Positions 1 through 9,288 of a stretch of DNA of 64,000 nt are shown in pieces (position 1 is the stretch's first letter; every line of letters starts with the position of its first letter). This DNA comes from Hyphochytrium catenoides. Taxonomy: Eukaryota > Sar > Hyphochytriomycetes > Hyphochytriales > Hyphochytriaceae. The position numbers and the translations under genes were made by a program. The stretch is from the NCBI GenBank assembly GCA_900088475.1, contig FLMG01001010.1:174171-238170 (forward strand), given 5' to 3'. The notes under the pieces are model-generated. The model was given only the letters and a program-made list of their open reading frames with translations. It did no database searches and was not told the origin of the DNA.

Positions 1-53
<53 letters not shown>

Positions 54-62
54 CCTCTCTCT
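1..62. repeat. (CT)n microsatellite at the window edge
   Basis: The first 46 bases are an uninterrupted CT dinucleotide run, and a degenerate pyrimidine tract continues to about 165. The repeat is cut by the window edge, so its full length is unknown. From here to 1233 no exon can be supported. Confidence 0.95.
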
Positions 63-1233
63 TTCTCTTACTTTTCATCTCTCTCTCTATTTCTCCTCCG
101 TACTGCTTTCTCCTCTCTCTCTCTATCTATCTCTATCTCTGTCTCTCTCTCTCACACACATTCATGACTTTCCATCACACTTTGTCTTGCTCGCCAAGTT
201 CATTTCTTTTTGCCTTTTGTTGGTCTCTCAGGAGCTCTCTCCAGCTCTCTCAGACTTTCTCCCCAGCTCACTCCTCTGTTCTCCCCTCTCCCTGAACCCA
301 AGGATACACTGTCCGAGCTTGAGTCTCGGGGCTCTGTGCGCCGGTCCTCCCGTGAGTGATGAGCCTCGATAGCGGCATTGGATGGAGATTCAAAGAGCTC
401 TCGCTAGAGTTGTGCCAGAGCAGATCTCAATGCCCCTCAAGTTAGAACTTGCCTTGACTTTTCGGTTGTCGCCAGCCCTACTTTCTAGCTGCTTCATTCT
501 TTTCTCGGCGGATGATGTTCCGCCTGGGTTCTACTAGATTACCTCGCACCCATCATGATTTGTTGATCGCGCAGATTCGTCCTCCCACTTCTTGTCTCGC
601 CACAGAGTGCAAAGGTCAACTCCTCTGCAAGGGCGAAGGGCGGTGGGCCGTGGGAGAAACAGCATATGGTTGAGGGTCACAAGCCTGCCCTTACAGCTCG
701 TCCTTTGACTGTTAATGTCCTCACTCAGCCACACTACGCAACAAAAGTAACGTATACAACCGTCTGACCAATGCTACGCTAAGTTCATAGCTAAGATCAA
801 GCTCATAGGCCCGTCCGCATGAGCCCAGGAGGGCATAACGCCCTATCGTTCTTGTCTGCTAGGCTAATATTCCTGTTCCCTTCACTGCTCTATTTAGCAC
901 TTTTAACACGATGGCTAGGTCTGCTATCAAGGGAACACATCTCCCTCGCTAAAGTGGGCGTACCAACCAGTGACACAGCTAACAGAGAAAGGGCCAAAGC
1001 TAAGAGTTACAGAGCAGAACGCTAGCTACAGAGCTGAGAGGGGAGTTCCTATACCAAAAAGCCGGGCGGCATGAACTCTACGTCTCGCGGTGCCCATAGC
1101 ATCTCCACGGCCACCGCGCTTCAAGCGTCAGTGCTCTGTCCTATGGTAGACAAAGCAGCTCTTTAATTTTGCTAATAAATATTCTTCCCTTTGTTCAGCC
1201 TATGTGGCTTACGTGTGAGCACAAACTGCATTG

Positions 1234-4200
1234 TCAAGGGCCTCCACCGAGATCAGCCTTCAGTTTTGGATACAATGCTAGGGCAACTCGCTGACACACT
1301 GTGAGGAACCTAACCCACTCTTCTGCTGCCAAGCCAAGCTTATAGGTGGACGTAGTAGCAGACGAAGAGGAGGGTAAGGGCTGCACACCGCCCTGGAGCC
1401 TGGCAAGTCGCGGAAAGACGCTAGAAAACGAACCAGTCAGCAGTGTCCAAACGAGTTGCCATTTCTCTTCCTTACTATCTAAAGTCCTCACTTTCTCCAA
1501 CATGGTCAACTACCAAGGAATAATTCTCCTCACCTTATGAACGCGTCAAAGAGTTGGTTCAGCTGAACCGCTGGCATTGTGAACGTCCGCAAAAAATCAA
1601 AGAACTGCACGGATTGTGTGGCCCCGTTGGCAGCCAAGGATAGACGGTGTCAAGAGAAGTGAGTGAAGTGTGCTTAGGCTATTGGAACCCGACTCTCATA
1701 CGACTTGTGCTCGAACAAGACTCACCACGCTCCAACAGTCATCAAAGAAGCTCTTATATTCTTTCTGGTGGGTCAGCCCATGGCTGATATTGAGAAGCTA
1801 AGGGAGGTCGGGTCAGTCAACCCATTTTATAGAAGGTAAAACCCTTTCTTACCCCTTTCGCAAGGACGCGCGCAGACTCTTCCAAAGAGTGCTTCTGACC
1901 GTCCACTTGCTCTTCAAACTGCTCCTGGGAACGTACAAAAGGAAAAAGACGGAGAGGGCGATGGAGGTGAAGGACAATCTAGGAAACTTTAAAAGAGAGA
2001 TCTCACTTACTAATATCGACGAAGTGTGATCAAAGTATTGAGACTCAAGGACTTTGCTCTCTTACCGCTATCTTTGCGACATATTCGTCAAGTGTCGTCT
2101 TGTCGGTGAAAAGAAGGCTCTTTATTTCTCTCAGCCGAGAGAGGAATCCCGTGTCAATATCCAAACCCGTGCTCTGAAGCATGGCAGACTGCACTGCACG
2201 TGGTGCAGAAAGGTTAAAAGTAAAGTAAGAAGGGCGAGACTGTCCCAACCGACGGGAGATATAGAGTTGAAACACCTTCCGCTATTGCCTCCGTTAGTTC
2301 TGTGGCCGAGAATGACTCGCGACTGCTGGTGCCTGGAAATTTGTTCTGCCGTCCTGTCGCCACGGCGCACAAATCATAGGAAGAGGACGCCAGAATACGT
2401 GCCCGCGACCAGATTGAAAACAGTCAACGGTTCGTACTCTAGAATAGAGACGCAGCGAGGAGAAGACGCACCGTCAGGTTTGTCAACAGCGTCCTCCACA
2501 TGTAGAGCTAACTTGGCTGTTGCTGTTTCTAGGACAGGAACGTGTCAGAAAAGCCGCAGATTAGATGACCGGCATCAAGTTATTGAAGAGCGCAATGCTT
2601 GTTGGGAGTGTGGAGTCCGCATACAGAACGTTTTCACAAAGGACCTCCCCAAAGTAACTCCACGTAAGGACCAGGGACAAACGAACGACATGGCAGAGCC
2701 CTGTACTATCTTACCGATCTGCGGCAGCGACCCACCTAACGAATAGCTGGCAATAGATCGCGCACCAGGGCTCCCTCGTCTTTGCTGCATCATGCCACCC
2801 ACATTCATGCTCGCCCATGAACTAACACTGACATTGTCCCCTACGGGATCAATCTATCAGCGACCAGCCCTTTCTGTCGGTTTTGAGATCTATTTCGCTC
2901 TCCCTTTCTCATATCCTTTGTGACACTACCGTCTCTGGCGTCGGTGCTTGCACACGCTTGTCTCTCGTACCTGCTACCTCCGGTGACGCTCTTCGATGCA
3001 ACCAGAAAGAGATCATATGGATAACACACTTCTCCAAGTCATGCCTAGGTTATACAAGGAGAGAAGTTCTATCAGGTGCCTGCCAGAATTCGTCAAAAAG
3101 GCCCACTCAGCCAAAGCCGTAAGGAGCTTGGGGTGCGTAGTCATAGCGTTGCAGGAAGGCAGATAAGTAGGAGAGCTGCATGAGACCTACAGCGTCAGAA
3201 GCATTGCCTTCCCCTTCCTCATCGGAATCTGGAACTTGTTCCGCAAGAGGAAGAGAATGCAGACGTATCTCCTACACAAGGAGACACTTGAGATGGTTGA
3301 CAACAAACCAGCTCAGCGCAAACGGAGCCTACTCCTTCTCTTTAACCGTTCCTATCCATCCTCACTGACTTCTTTTCTCGTCGCTGTCTGTTGTGTGCGA
3401 CCCCTCTCTCTCTCTTCCCCCGCCTCTCTCTACACCCCGCCGCGCTTTCTTCCCTCCCTCACGCTTTCGTGTGTAGGTGTGCCTCTCTCTCTCAGGTTCC
3501 TACCCGGTTGCTATCGACGTCTAACCATCTACATTTCTCAGACACCCATCCTCTCAAGGTCCGCATCTACTTCCTCCTACTTCTCCGGTCTCCAGATCCT
3601 CTCATTAACCCCTTATCCTCATATCCAGCGCACTCTCTTACAATGCTAGAGCGTTGGGGAACTTGAAGTAGTCCTTCAGGTCCTGGAACACATTGTTCTG
3701 AAAATTTTTCTCTTCCATCGCAGTGAAGATGCGACGCAGGTTGTCGAACTGTCTTCGACAGCTGTGGGAAGATTAGACCAGGGAGATAGTGGCAGACGCA
3801 AGGATAAGACTCAGTGCTTACTGTCTTCCTCCAGCGTCTTGCTTACCTCTTCGTGTTGATGAGTGTCTGTTCACTGACCTCGTCCAGGTCCTTGCGAACC
3901 TTAGTGGTGAGCTTCTTCCCGATAAAATGGCGAATAACCTCATCATCAAAGCTGAAAAATCTGCGGAGGGGAGACAGCCGAGAGTTGCTTTTCGTCAGCC
4001 ACTCAGCACAAAGGGCCAGGAGTCCGGCCCCCACAACCTCAGGGAATTGACAACGAACTCGCATTCTCCGTTGGAAAGCTAGAGATGAAGAGGGCATAGA
4101 TGAGGGACGACCTCTGACACGCGAATAAGAGAGATTAGGAGACATGCCAAGAATGATAGCGGCCAAGCAGACCTTTCAATGAGTGTTGAGCGGGATGTAG

Positions 4201-5318
4201 GGTCCAAGTGATAAAGCATCTGCTTATTGAATAGTAACGGTCTCTCCAGATAGTATTCCAAGAACTCATACACGCGGTACTGCAGCCCCAGGATGATTTA
4301 GAGCGGGACGGACATGATCCGTATAGGAGCAAACACGGTGGTATGAGTTAGCCTGCTAGCTCAATCAGCGCTTTCGGTCTTCTTCGCCACCTGATCAATA
4401 GTATCTCTCAGAAGCAAGTCGCGCAGCCTAGCAATATCGACGTCATCGGCACCTTCCTCGGACCTAGGAATGGTAGAAGGAGGAGACATGAAGGCATCAT
4501 GGTGAAAGGCCAGCAGCTGCACAGAGGGAACTAAAGAGAAAGGGGCAAGAAGGTTGCAAGGAGGTTAAGCAGAGACCAGACCAGCGTAAGGTCAGATTAG
4601 GCAAAGAGAGAGAAGGGGGCCTAGGCATTAGAGCTACAATGTCTTGGAGCCTAGGGAAATGAGGGAGTTCAGGTCGCAGACGAACAACAGAGCTGCGATA
4701 GCGTTCTCACCCAGGCAGTTTTCCTTCCGCCAGCGAGACATCTGCGGAGGAATCATATAAGACGGGAAACACTTAGACGGCTGAGAACTATAACGCAGGA
4801 TTGCCAAGAGCAGTAAGGGGAAAGGCTTTAAAGAGAGAGATATGACAGATGGAAACAGAGCAAAAAGGGGAGATAGGGAGAAAAGAAGATTAGCTTAGCT
4901 CTTATACTGACCACCGATGTCTCCGCCAGGCTTGGGAGCATGCAAGCCGTTATTATGTCCAGTCTGCGCTTCAGCTGCTGGCTCATCAGAGCTTCCAGGA
5001 AGGTTGAAGGCCTGTTGACGGCGTACAAAGGTCTCGCGAGCTACATACGGGTGGAGCGAAGCACCGAGTCAGGAACATAACTTATAACAACGACTCAGTG
5101 AAGCGAAGATGGAGATGATGGAGCCGACCAGGGACCGGATGACTAAGGTGGTACTAGAAGGAAGAAACGCGGCGAAGCAACAGACGAAAGCGTCCATAGC
5201 CTGCGAAGGTAGAAGGAGGATGCACTCGCTCACCGCTGAAGCCTTGAACCCAGGCGTCGAAGACATCCATATCGACCATCACCGGGTCCGTTACGAACAC
5301 GTCAAAGAGCACTTCCAT
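1234..5318 (-). CDS. FIBP: FIBP family protein (acidic FGF intracellular-binding protein homologue), 15 exons, about 476 aa
   Basis: Homologue of FIBP, an intracellular protein of poorly known molecular role (in animals it binds acidic FGF). Exons on the minus strand: 5234-5318, 4915-5040, 4711-4741, 4638-4650, 4391-4516, 4173-4279, 3847-3960, 3642-3761, 3236-3271, 3028-3175, 2066-2188, 1853-1924, 1726-1797, 1534-1604, 1234-1420. Every junction is GT-AG and phases agree throughout, giving 476 residues against 364 in human FIBP. Family landmarks appear in the expected order: the N-terminal MEVLFDVFVTDP, then DTIDQYRVYEFLEYYLERP, FDDEVIRHFIGKKL, the hallmark SCRRQFDNLRRIF, FLSRLREIKSLLFTDK, LLNISHGLTHQKEY, and a C-terminal EEWVRFLTVCQRVALALYPKL-type helix. 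The extra length is mostly a linker near residues 40-100. The exons at 3028-3175 and 3236-3271, and the 5' end of 2066-2188, are the least certain. The 13-base exon at 4638-4650 is inferred from phase. The start is the ATG at 5318, where FIBP proteins normally begin. Confidence 0.8.
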
Positions 5319-6201
5319 CTTGCCCTCGGACGGCTTCGCAGAACTAAAGACAGGTATCTATAGAGACAATAGCCAGCGGAGCTCACAGGAGTGGAAGCCG
5401 CGGACGACCTTAGATGGGCAAATGCTTCCACCAGTCTTTCTTAGCGCTGAGATTGCTGGTAAAATGATATCGCTGACCTTGTCCGAGTACCTCCTGCAGA
5501 TCAGAATGAGCCAATGCCAACAAGCGCAAGAACCGCCGGGCGATGGACTGTCATCATATCAACGGCACGTACTCTGCCTTGCCCTATCGTAGCTTTACTA
5601 TGGCACTCCAGGGCTGGGATGTTGACTGCCGTCCTGTCGGAGTAGCCACTCGCTAAATGAGACATTGGGATTTGAAGATGAAGATCTGGCAAGGATTCGC
5701 ATTCTCAAGTTTCTCAACAGCTTTTCACGCGTAGAAGTAGGTGCTAACGCCCAGGAGCGCAGACATTGGCACAACTGATCCCAGCATCTGTGTGATGATG
5801 TGCTTCATTGCTGGACACAAAGGTGTAGATAGAGCTCTTTCTCTCTCTCTTGGTCTACGTTGTCGATTGGGCTTGATGGTCCATCAAACTCAACAATAGG
5901 AAGGTAGTCTCCAGGACCAGGGGATCTCTCAGAGCAAGACAGGTGAAGCATAAGATCTAAGAGCGGTATTTATCGTGGTGAGCGAATCTCTAGTATTTAA
6001 AGTTCTACCGTCAGCAGGCGTACAAGCATGGGAGTACAAGGACGTTGTAACTCCTAATCTGTACTTCCAGAGCCATAGAGAGCCACGTTCAAAGTCTACG
6101 AGGATAGCCTTGCTTAGCGAGGAAGATGGCCAAGAAGACAACGCAGGAGGAGACACGGATTGGCGCTATATTTCGCTGTTGAGCGATTGGCTTAAAGACC
6201 A
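5319..6201. other. Intergenic gap between FIBP and the BCKDK-like kinase
   Basis: About 880 bases separating two minus-strand genes, presumably holding the FIBP promoter and the 3' end of the kinase transcript. Several short minus-strand frames lie here (for example 5501-5692 and 5929-6156), but none can be linked into a family-like protein. One micropeptide frame is listed separately. Confidence 0.6.
5725..5808 (-). CDS. Possible 27-residue hydrophobic micropeptide
   Basis: An ATG frame of 27 codons beginning MKHIITQMLGSVV and ending STYFYA before a TGA. It has a hydrophobic, Gly/Ser-containing central stretch of about 18 residues, which recalls the small membrane subunits of mitochondrial complexes. 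Nothing identifies a family, and a frame this short can occur by chance. It could also be one exon of a larger gene in the 5.4-6.1 kb gap. Confidence 0.2.
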   Translation of the reverse strand: MKHIITQMLGSVVPMSALLGVSTYFYA

Positions 6202-8805
6202 TTAGTGAAGCTTCTGCTCTTCTGATAGCTTGTCTAGATGCACGTAGGCGTCGGTTCCATAGCCTTCCATTGGCATAATGTTGAGGTCGCCACCGAAGTA
6301 TCTACGTCGAAGAGAGAAGCAATAATAAGTTCCCCCTCTCACTTTTCTGTCACTATGGTCATCTAAACTATTCTTTCTCTCCACAACTGTCTCCCACCGT
6401 CGGGCCTTGATTGGTTCCCGTTGTGCATTGTTCGATACATGCGTCGCTTCTGCACATCAGTCTCCGTGCTTGCGCTCTACCTTACCCACATCTCCCTCCC
6501 TAGCCCAGAATCGCTATTTGATAGCGTTCTGGCCACGCTGGACGGTCTCTCAATAGCTTTCTTCGTCTCACCTGGCGTACAGCCTAGCGATAGGCAGTCC
6601 AAAGCCTCCAGATAGGCCAATATGGCTCTGCGACTGATGGGACGCCTGGGCTAAGTCCGTTTGGACACTATCGTCTACATCCACCCTCTTGTCCAACGGG
6701 GAGGAAATCGGGTCGTACTCCGCAGCGAAATACCTGCTGCGACTAACGTAGGACCAAAGAGACGGGATATCTGTGAAGGGGATGCCGCCGCCTTGATCAG
6801 AAACCTAATGGAGATGGATCAAAGGTGACGGAAAGCAGTTAGGCCTGAGCAAGAAGAGAATGAAAATGAATGCGACGCTGTGTTAGTGGTTAGCTCCATC
6901 ACATCTCACTCTCGGCGGTTGCGGAGAAGCTCTTGTTTCCGTTCATTTGATGATACAACGTATATTTTATCTTTCTCCAAAGGCAGGTGCTGACCTTTAT
7001 CGTCACTCCCTTCTGTCCTCCTGCGACGCGCACTTCAATGTCCGGGTGCATCTTCCCTCTGAACTTCAACGCCACCCTTTGCATCGAGTACTTCAGTAGC
7101 TCGGCCGAGACCACCTCGATGTGGGACGGAATGTATTTGAACAGCACCTCCGCTCCGCCCTGGATTTTCACCTGTAAGGCGGAAGGAATGAATGTAAGAG
7201 TCAAGATCTGTGAAAGGGGCTCTCACAGATGGGCAATCGATACTATTAGAGACAGGGCAGGACCGAAAGGGGCGAAGCGGTTGCGCACCTGAGGGGAGAC
7301 ACCATATCGTGCTGCGCACCACTTCTGAACCTTAGGAACTACCTGCCTTATGACCTGCACTGGGGAGCACGCCTCTGCGATAATGCCGTGACTACCAGGG
7401 TGATTTTTCTGGGAAGAGGCAGATGGCATTTGATCAATATCAAATACTCTGCTAAGGGCCAATAGCGAGTCAATAGCACCAGCTGAGGCGAGTCGCTATA
7501 TAAGGAGCACCAATGGTGCAGCAGCACTCTACGACAAAAGAGAACGGATCGGAAGGGCACGACCATGCTCAAAGGTCAGACACACCTGCACGGCTATATG
7601 CTGGTCGATAATCATCCTCAGAGTAATCCTGGACTTGTAGAACCTGCAGGAGGCAGCCCATCCAAAGGCAGAAGTTTCAAAGGTCAACTTGGAGCTCAGT
7701 CTACTCAGCCGTCAATGAACCTCCTGCCATGTATTTCTCCTCTAAGGAATTCTATTTCCATCACGAGTTACCTATCAAGGATAGCATCGAGTTCCGCGGA
7801 TGATTCTCCTTCCCACTCTGCCAGCGCCTCGGTCATGTGATCGTGCATGCCAGAGTGTCTCTCTCTAATAGACATCTGTAGACGCATGTATTCGCGCTCT
7901 TGCTCCATGTTCTTAGGCATTGGAAAGCTGGAGCATGTTAGTCAACAGTGGCCTGTATAGGGGCGAACATGTGGCAAAACTAAAAAGGACACGGAGACAA
8001 CAAGCGCCGACACGAGAAAATTTGGCGTGAAGTTCTTCTAAGGGGGGCTAAGAGAGGCAAGAGAAAGCAGTCTCTCAAAGGACAGCTTAGTAACAAAAGT
8101 GTCGCATGAAGAACTGAAGAGGTCTGTCAAACGAGTCAGTGGATAATGAGAGGACTGTATGCATTAGGGCACTCGTGCGAGAAGAGTGATAGGCAGAAGA
8201 GAAGCCAAAGGATACTCACTTGTACATCTGCTCAAAGCTTTCCAGAAGAAGGTTGCGGAGCTGGAGTATGTGCGGATTCTCTACCAAGCTGTCAGGAAGG
8301 CTCTCGAGGTCAACAATGCGTCGTGCTAGCCGTATAGGCACCTCCCGATGGAGAAATTGCACCGATTCAATCACCTTCGGCTCATTCTCCGCTACATGCA
8401 ATAGGATTGTAAGGAAGAACGATCGCTTTGCCCCATGTTCTTCACTTACCCAGCCACTGCAAAAAAAGAGCACAGTGTTCAGCGCGATAGACATTGACAG
8501 AGACCAGAGTTAGAGTCAAAAACGTTTACCTGGTTCCACGATAAGCTATCGATGCTTATCGGGCTTGGACCAAGTTCATAGAGGGACTTCAACGTGATGG
8601 GGGTTGTCGGTACATGATGTAGTCGGTAGACATCAGATATCGTTTTCTCCGAAGCCTCAAAAGTGCTGAGCTTGCGGACGGCTTGTGTGTGCCTGCGAAT
8701 GAACTGTCAGGCATCCCGCCTCTCATCACCTATTCAGATAAAGCGTTGGCACCTTAACCACTGCTGGCTGAGCGGTCGGATTCTGGCCCAATTGCTCAGA
8801 TTCAT
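6202..8805 (-). CDS. Mitochondrial BCKDK/PDK-type protein kinase, 10 exons, 412 aa, N-box Asn replaced by Tyr
   Basis: Member of the mitochondrial kinase family that phosphorylates and inhibits 2-oxo-acid dehydrogenase E1 (branched-chain kinase BCKDK and pyruvate dehydrogenase kinases). Exons: 8753-8805, 8530-8692, 8450-8456, 8220-8391, 7772-7927, 7586-7643, 7289-7408, 6995-7171, 6572-6804, 6202-6301. Phases agree and the product is 412 residues, the same length as human BCKDK. The N-terminus (MNLSNWARIRPLSQQWLR) is basic and acid-free like a mitochondrial presequence. The helical domain carries FLHREVPIRLARRI. GIIAEACSPVQVIR and the YGVSPQ segment favour BCKDK over PDK. The ATPase part has SDQGGGI (G1 box), GGFGLPIARLYA and EGYGTDAYVHL. 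In the N-box, normally E-x-x-K-N-A, the protein reads AELLKYSM: Glu267 and Lys270 are kept but Tyr271 replaces the Mg-ATP asparagine. The GxGxGLP loop starts with Ser instead of Gly. It may be a pseudokinase or a diverged regulator. The 7-base exon 8450-8456 rests on phase and splice signals. Confidence 0.88.
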
Positions 8806-8906
8806 GGCTCCGCCTACTACCGACTGTATGACCTCAACAGAATTTTCTTGCACAACTTCGTATGCTGAGGTTCTCCACGCTTGCCTTCAACGGAGATCAA
8901 GCAATG

Positions 8907-9240
8907 TCAACGTCCGATAAGCTTCACAGATGCAGAGTACGTGAAGACGGCAGCAAGAACATCCCTCCCTAGTGCCATTGGCGGGGAGTCATCTGATTGT
9001 TGAAGCTGTTGTCCCCAGCTTCCAAGCATAGCAGATCCTAGAAGTACACCAGGAGAGAGGTTCTGATGAGCTGTAAGAAGGTCGAAGAAATTGAAGAATC
9101 TGACAGTGGTCTGTCCATCCGCCGATGAAAGAAACGATTGCAATGTTCACTTTTAAAGTGGAAACCTTGCTGCTAATAACACGCTCTAGTGCCGCTGAAC
9201 TTAAACTTCTAGACTCCATTATTTCAGACGTATTTTTCAT
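8907..9240 (-). CDS. Small two-exon gene of unknown function, 92 aa
   Basis: Exon 1 at 9166-9240 and exon 2 at 8907-9110 join across a 55-base GT-AG intron in phase 0, giving 92 residues from MKNTSEIMESR to KLIGR and a TGA. The first part looks helical and polar. The second has FFNFFDLLTAHQ, a Gly/Leu-rich stretch (SPGVLLGSAMLG) and a conserved-looking Val/Phe/Tyr segment. An in-frame ATG at 9288 would add 16 hydrophobic residues. I do not recognise the family. It lies head-to-tail about 100 bases upstream of the kinase, which has its own complete presequence, so it is probably a separate gene rather than kinase 5' exons. Confidence 0.4.
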
Positions 9241-9288
9241 AGCTTGCAAATGTATGAGCAACAAACCAACAATGGAAAACGAACTCAT

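Noticed and set aside
2054-2746. Plus-strand frame of 230 codons, Arg/Cys-rich
   Set aside because: It starts with TTG, lies antisense to an FIBP exon and its intron, and has the irregular composition of a shadow frame.
3176-3190. A 15-base intron or in-frame TAG readthrough in FIBP
   Set aside because: A GT-AG intron of 60 bases (3176-3235) removes the TAG and keeps the frame, so neither an ultra-short intron nor recoding is needed.
4693-4710. An 18-base intron GTGAGAACGCTATCGCAG in the FIBP gene
   Set aside because: It would also satisfy the phases, but a 60-base intron (4651-4710) using the better pyrimidine-rich CCCTAG acceptor does so too and matches other introns of the window.
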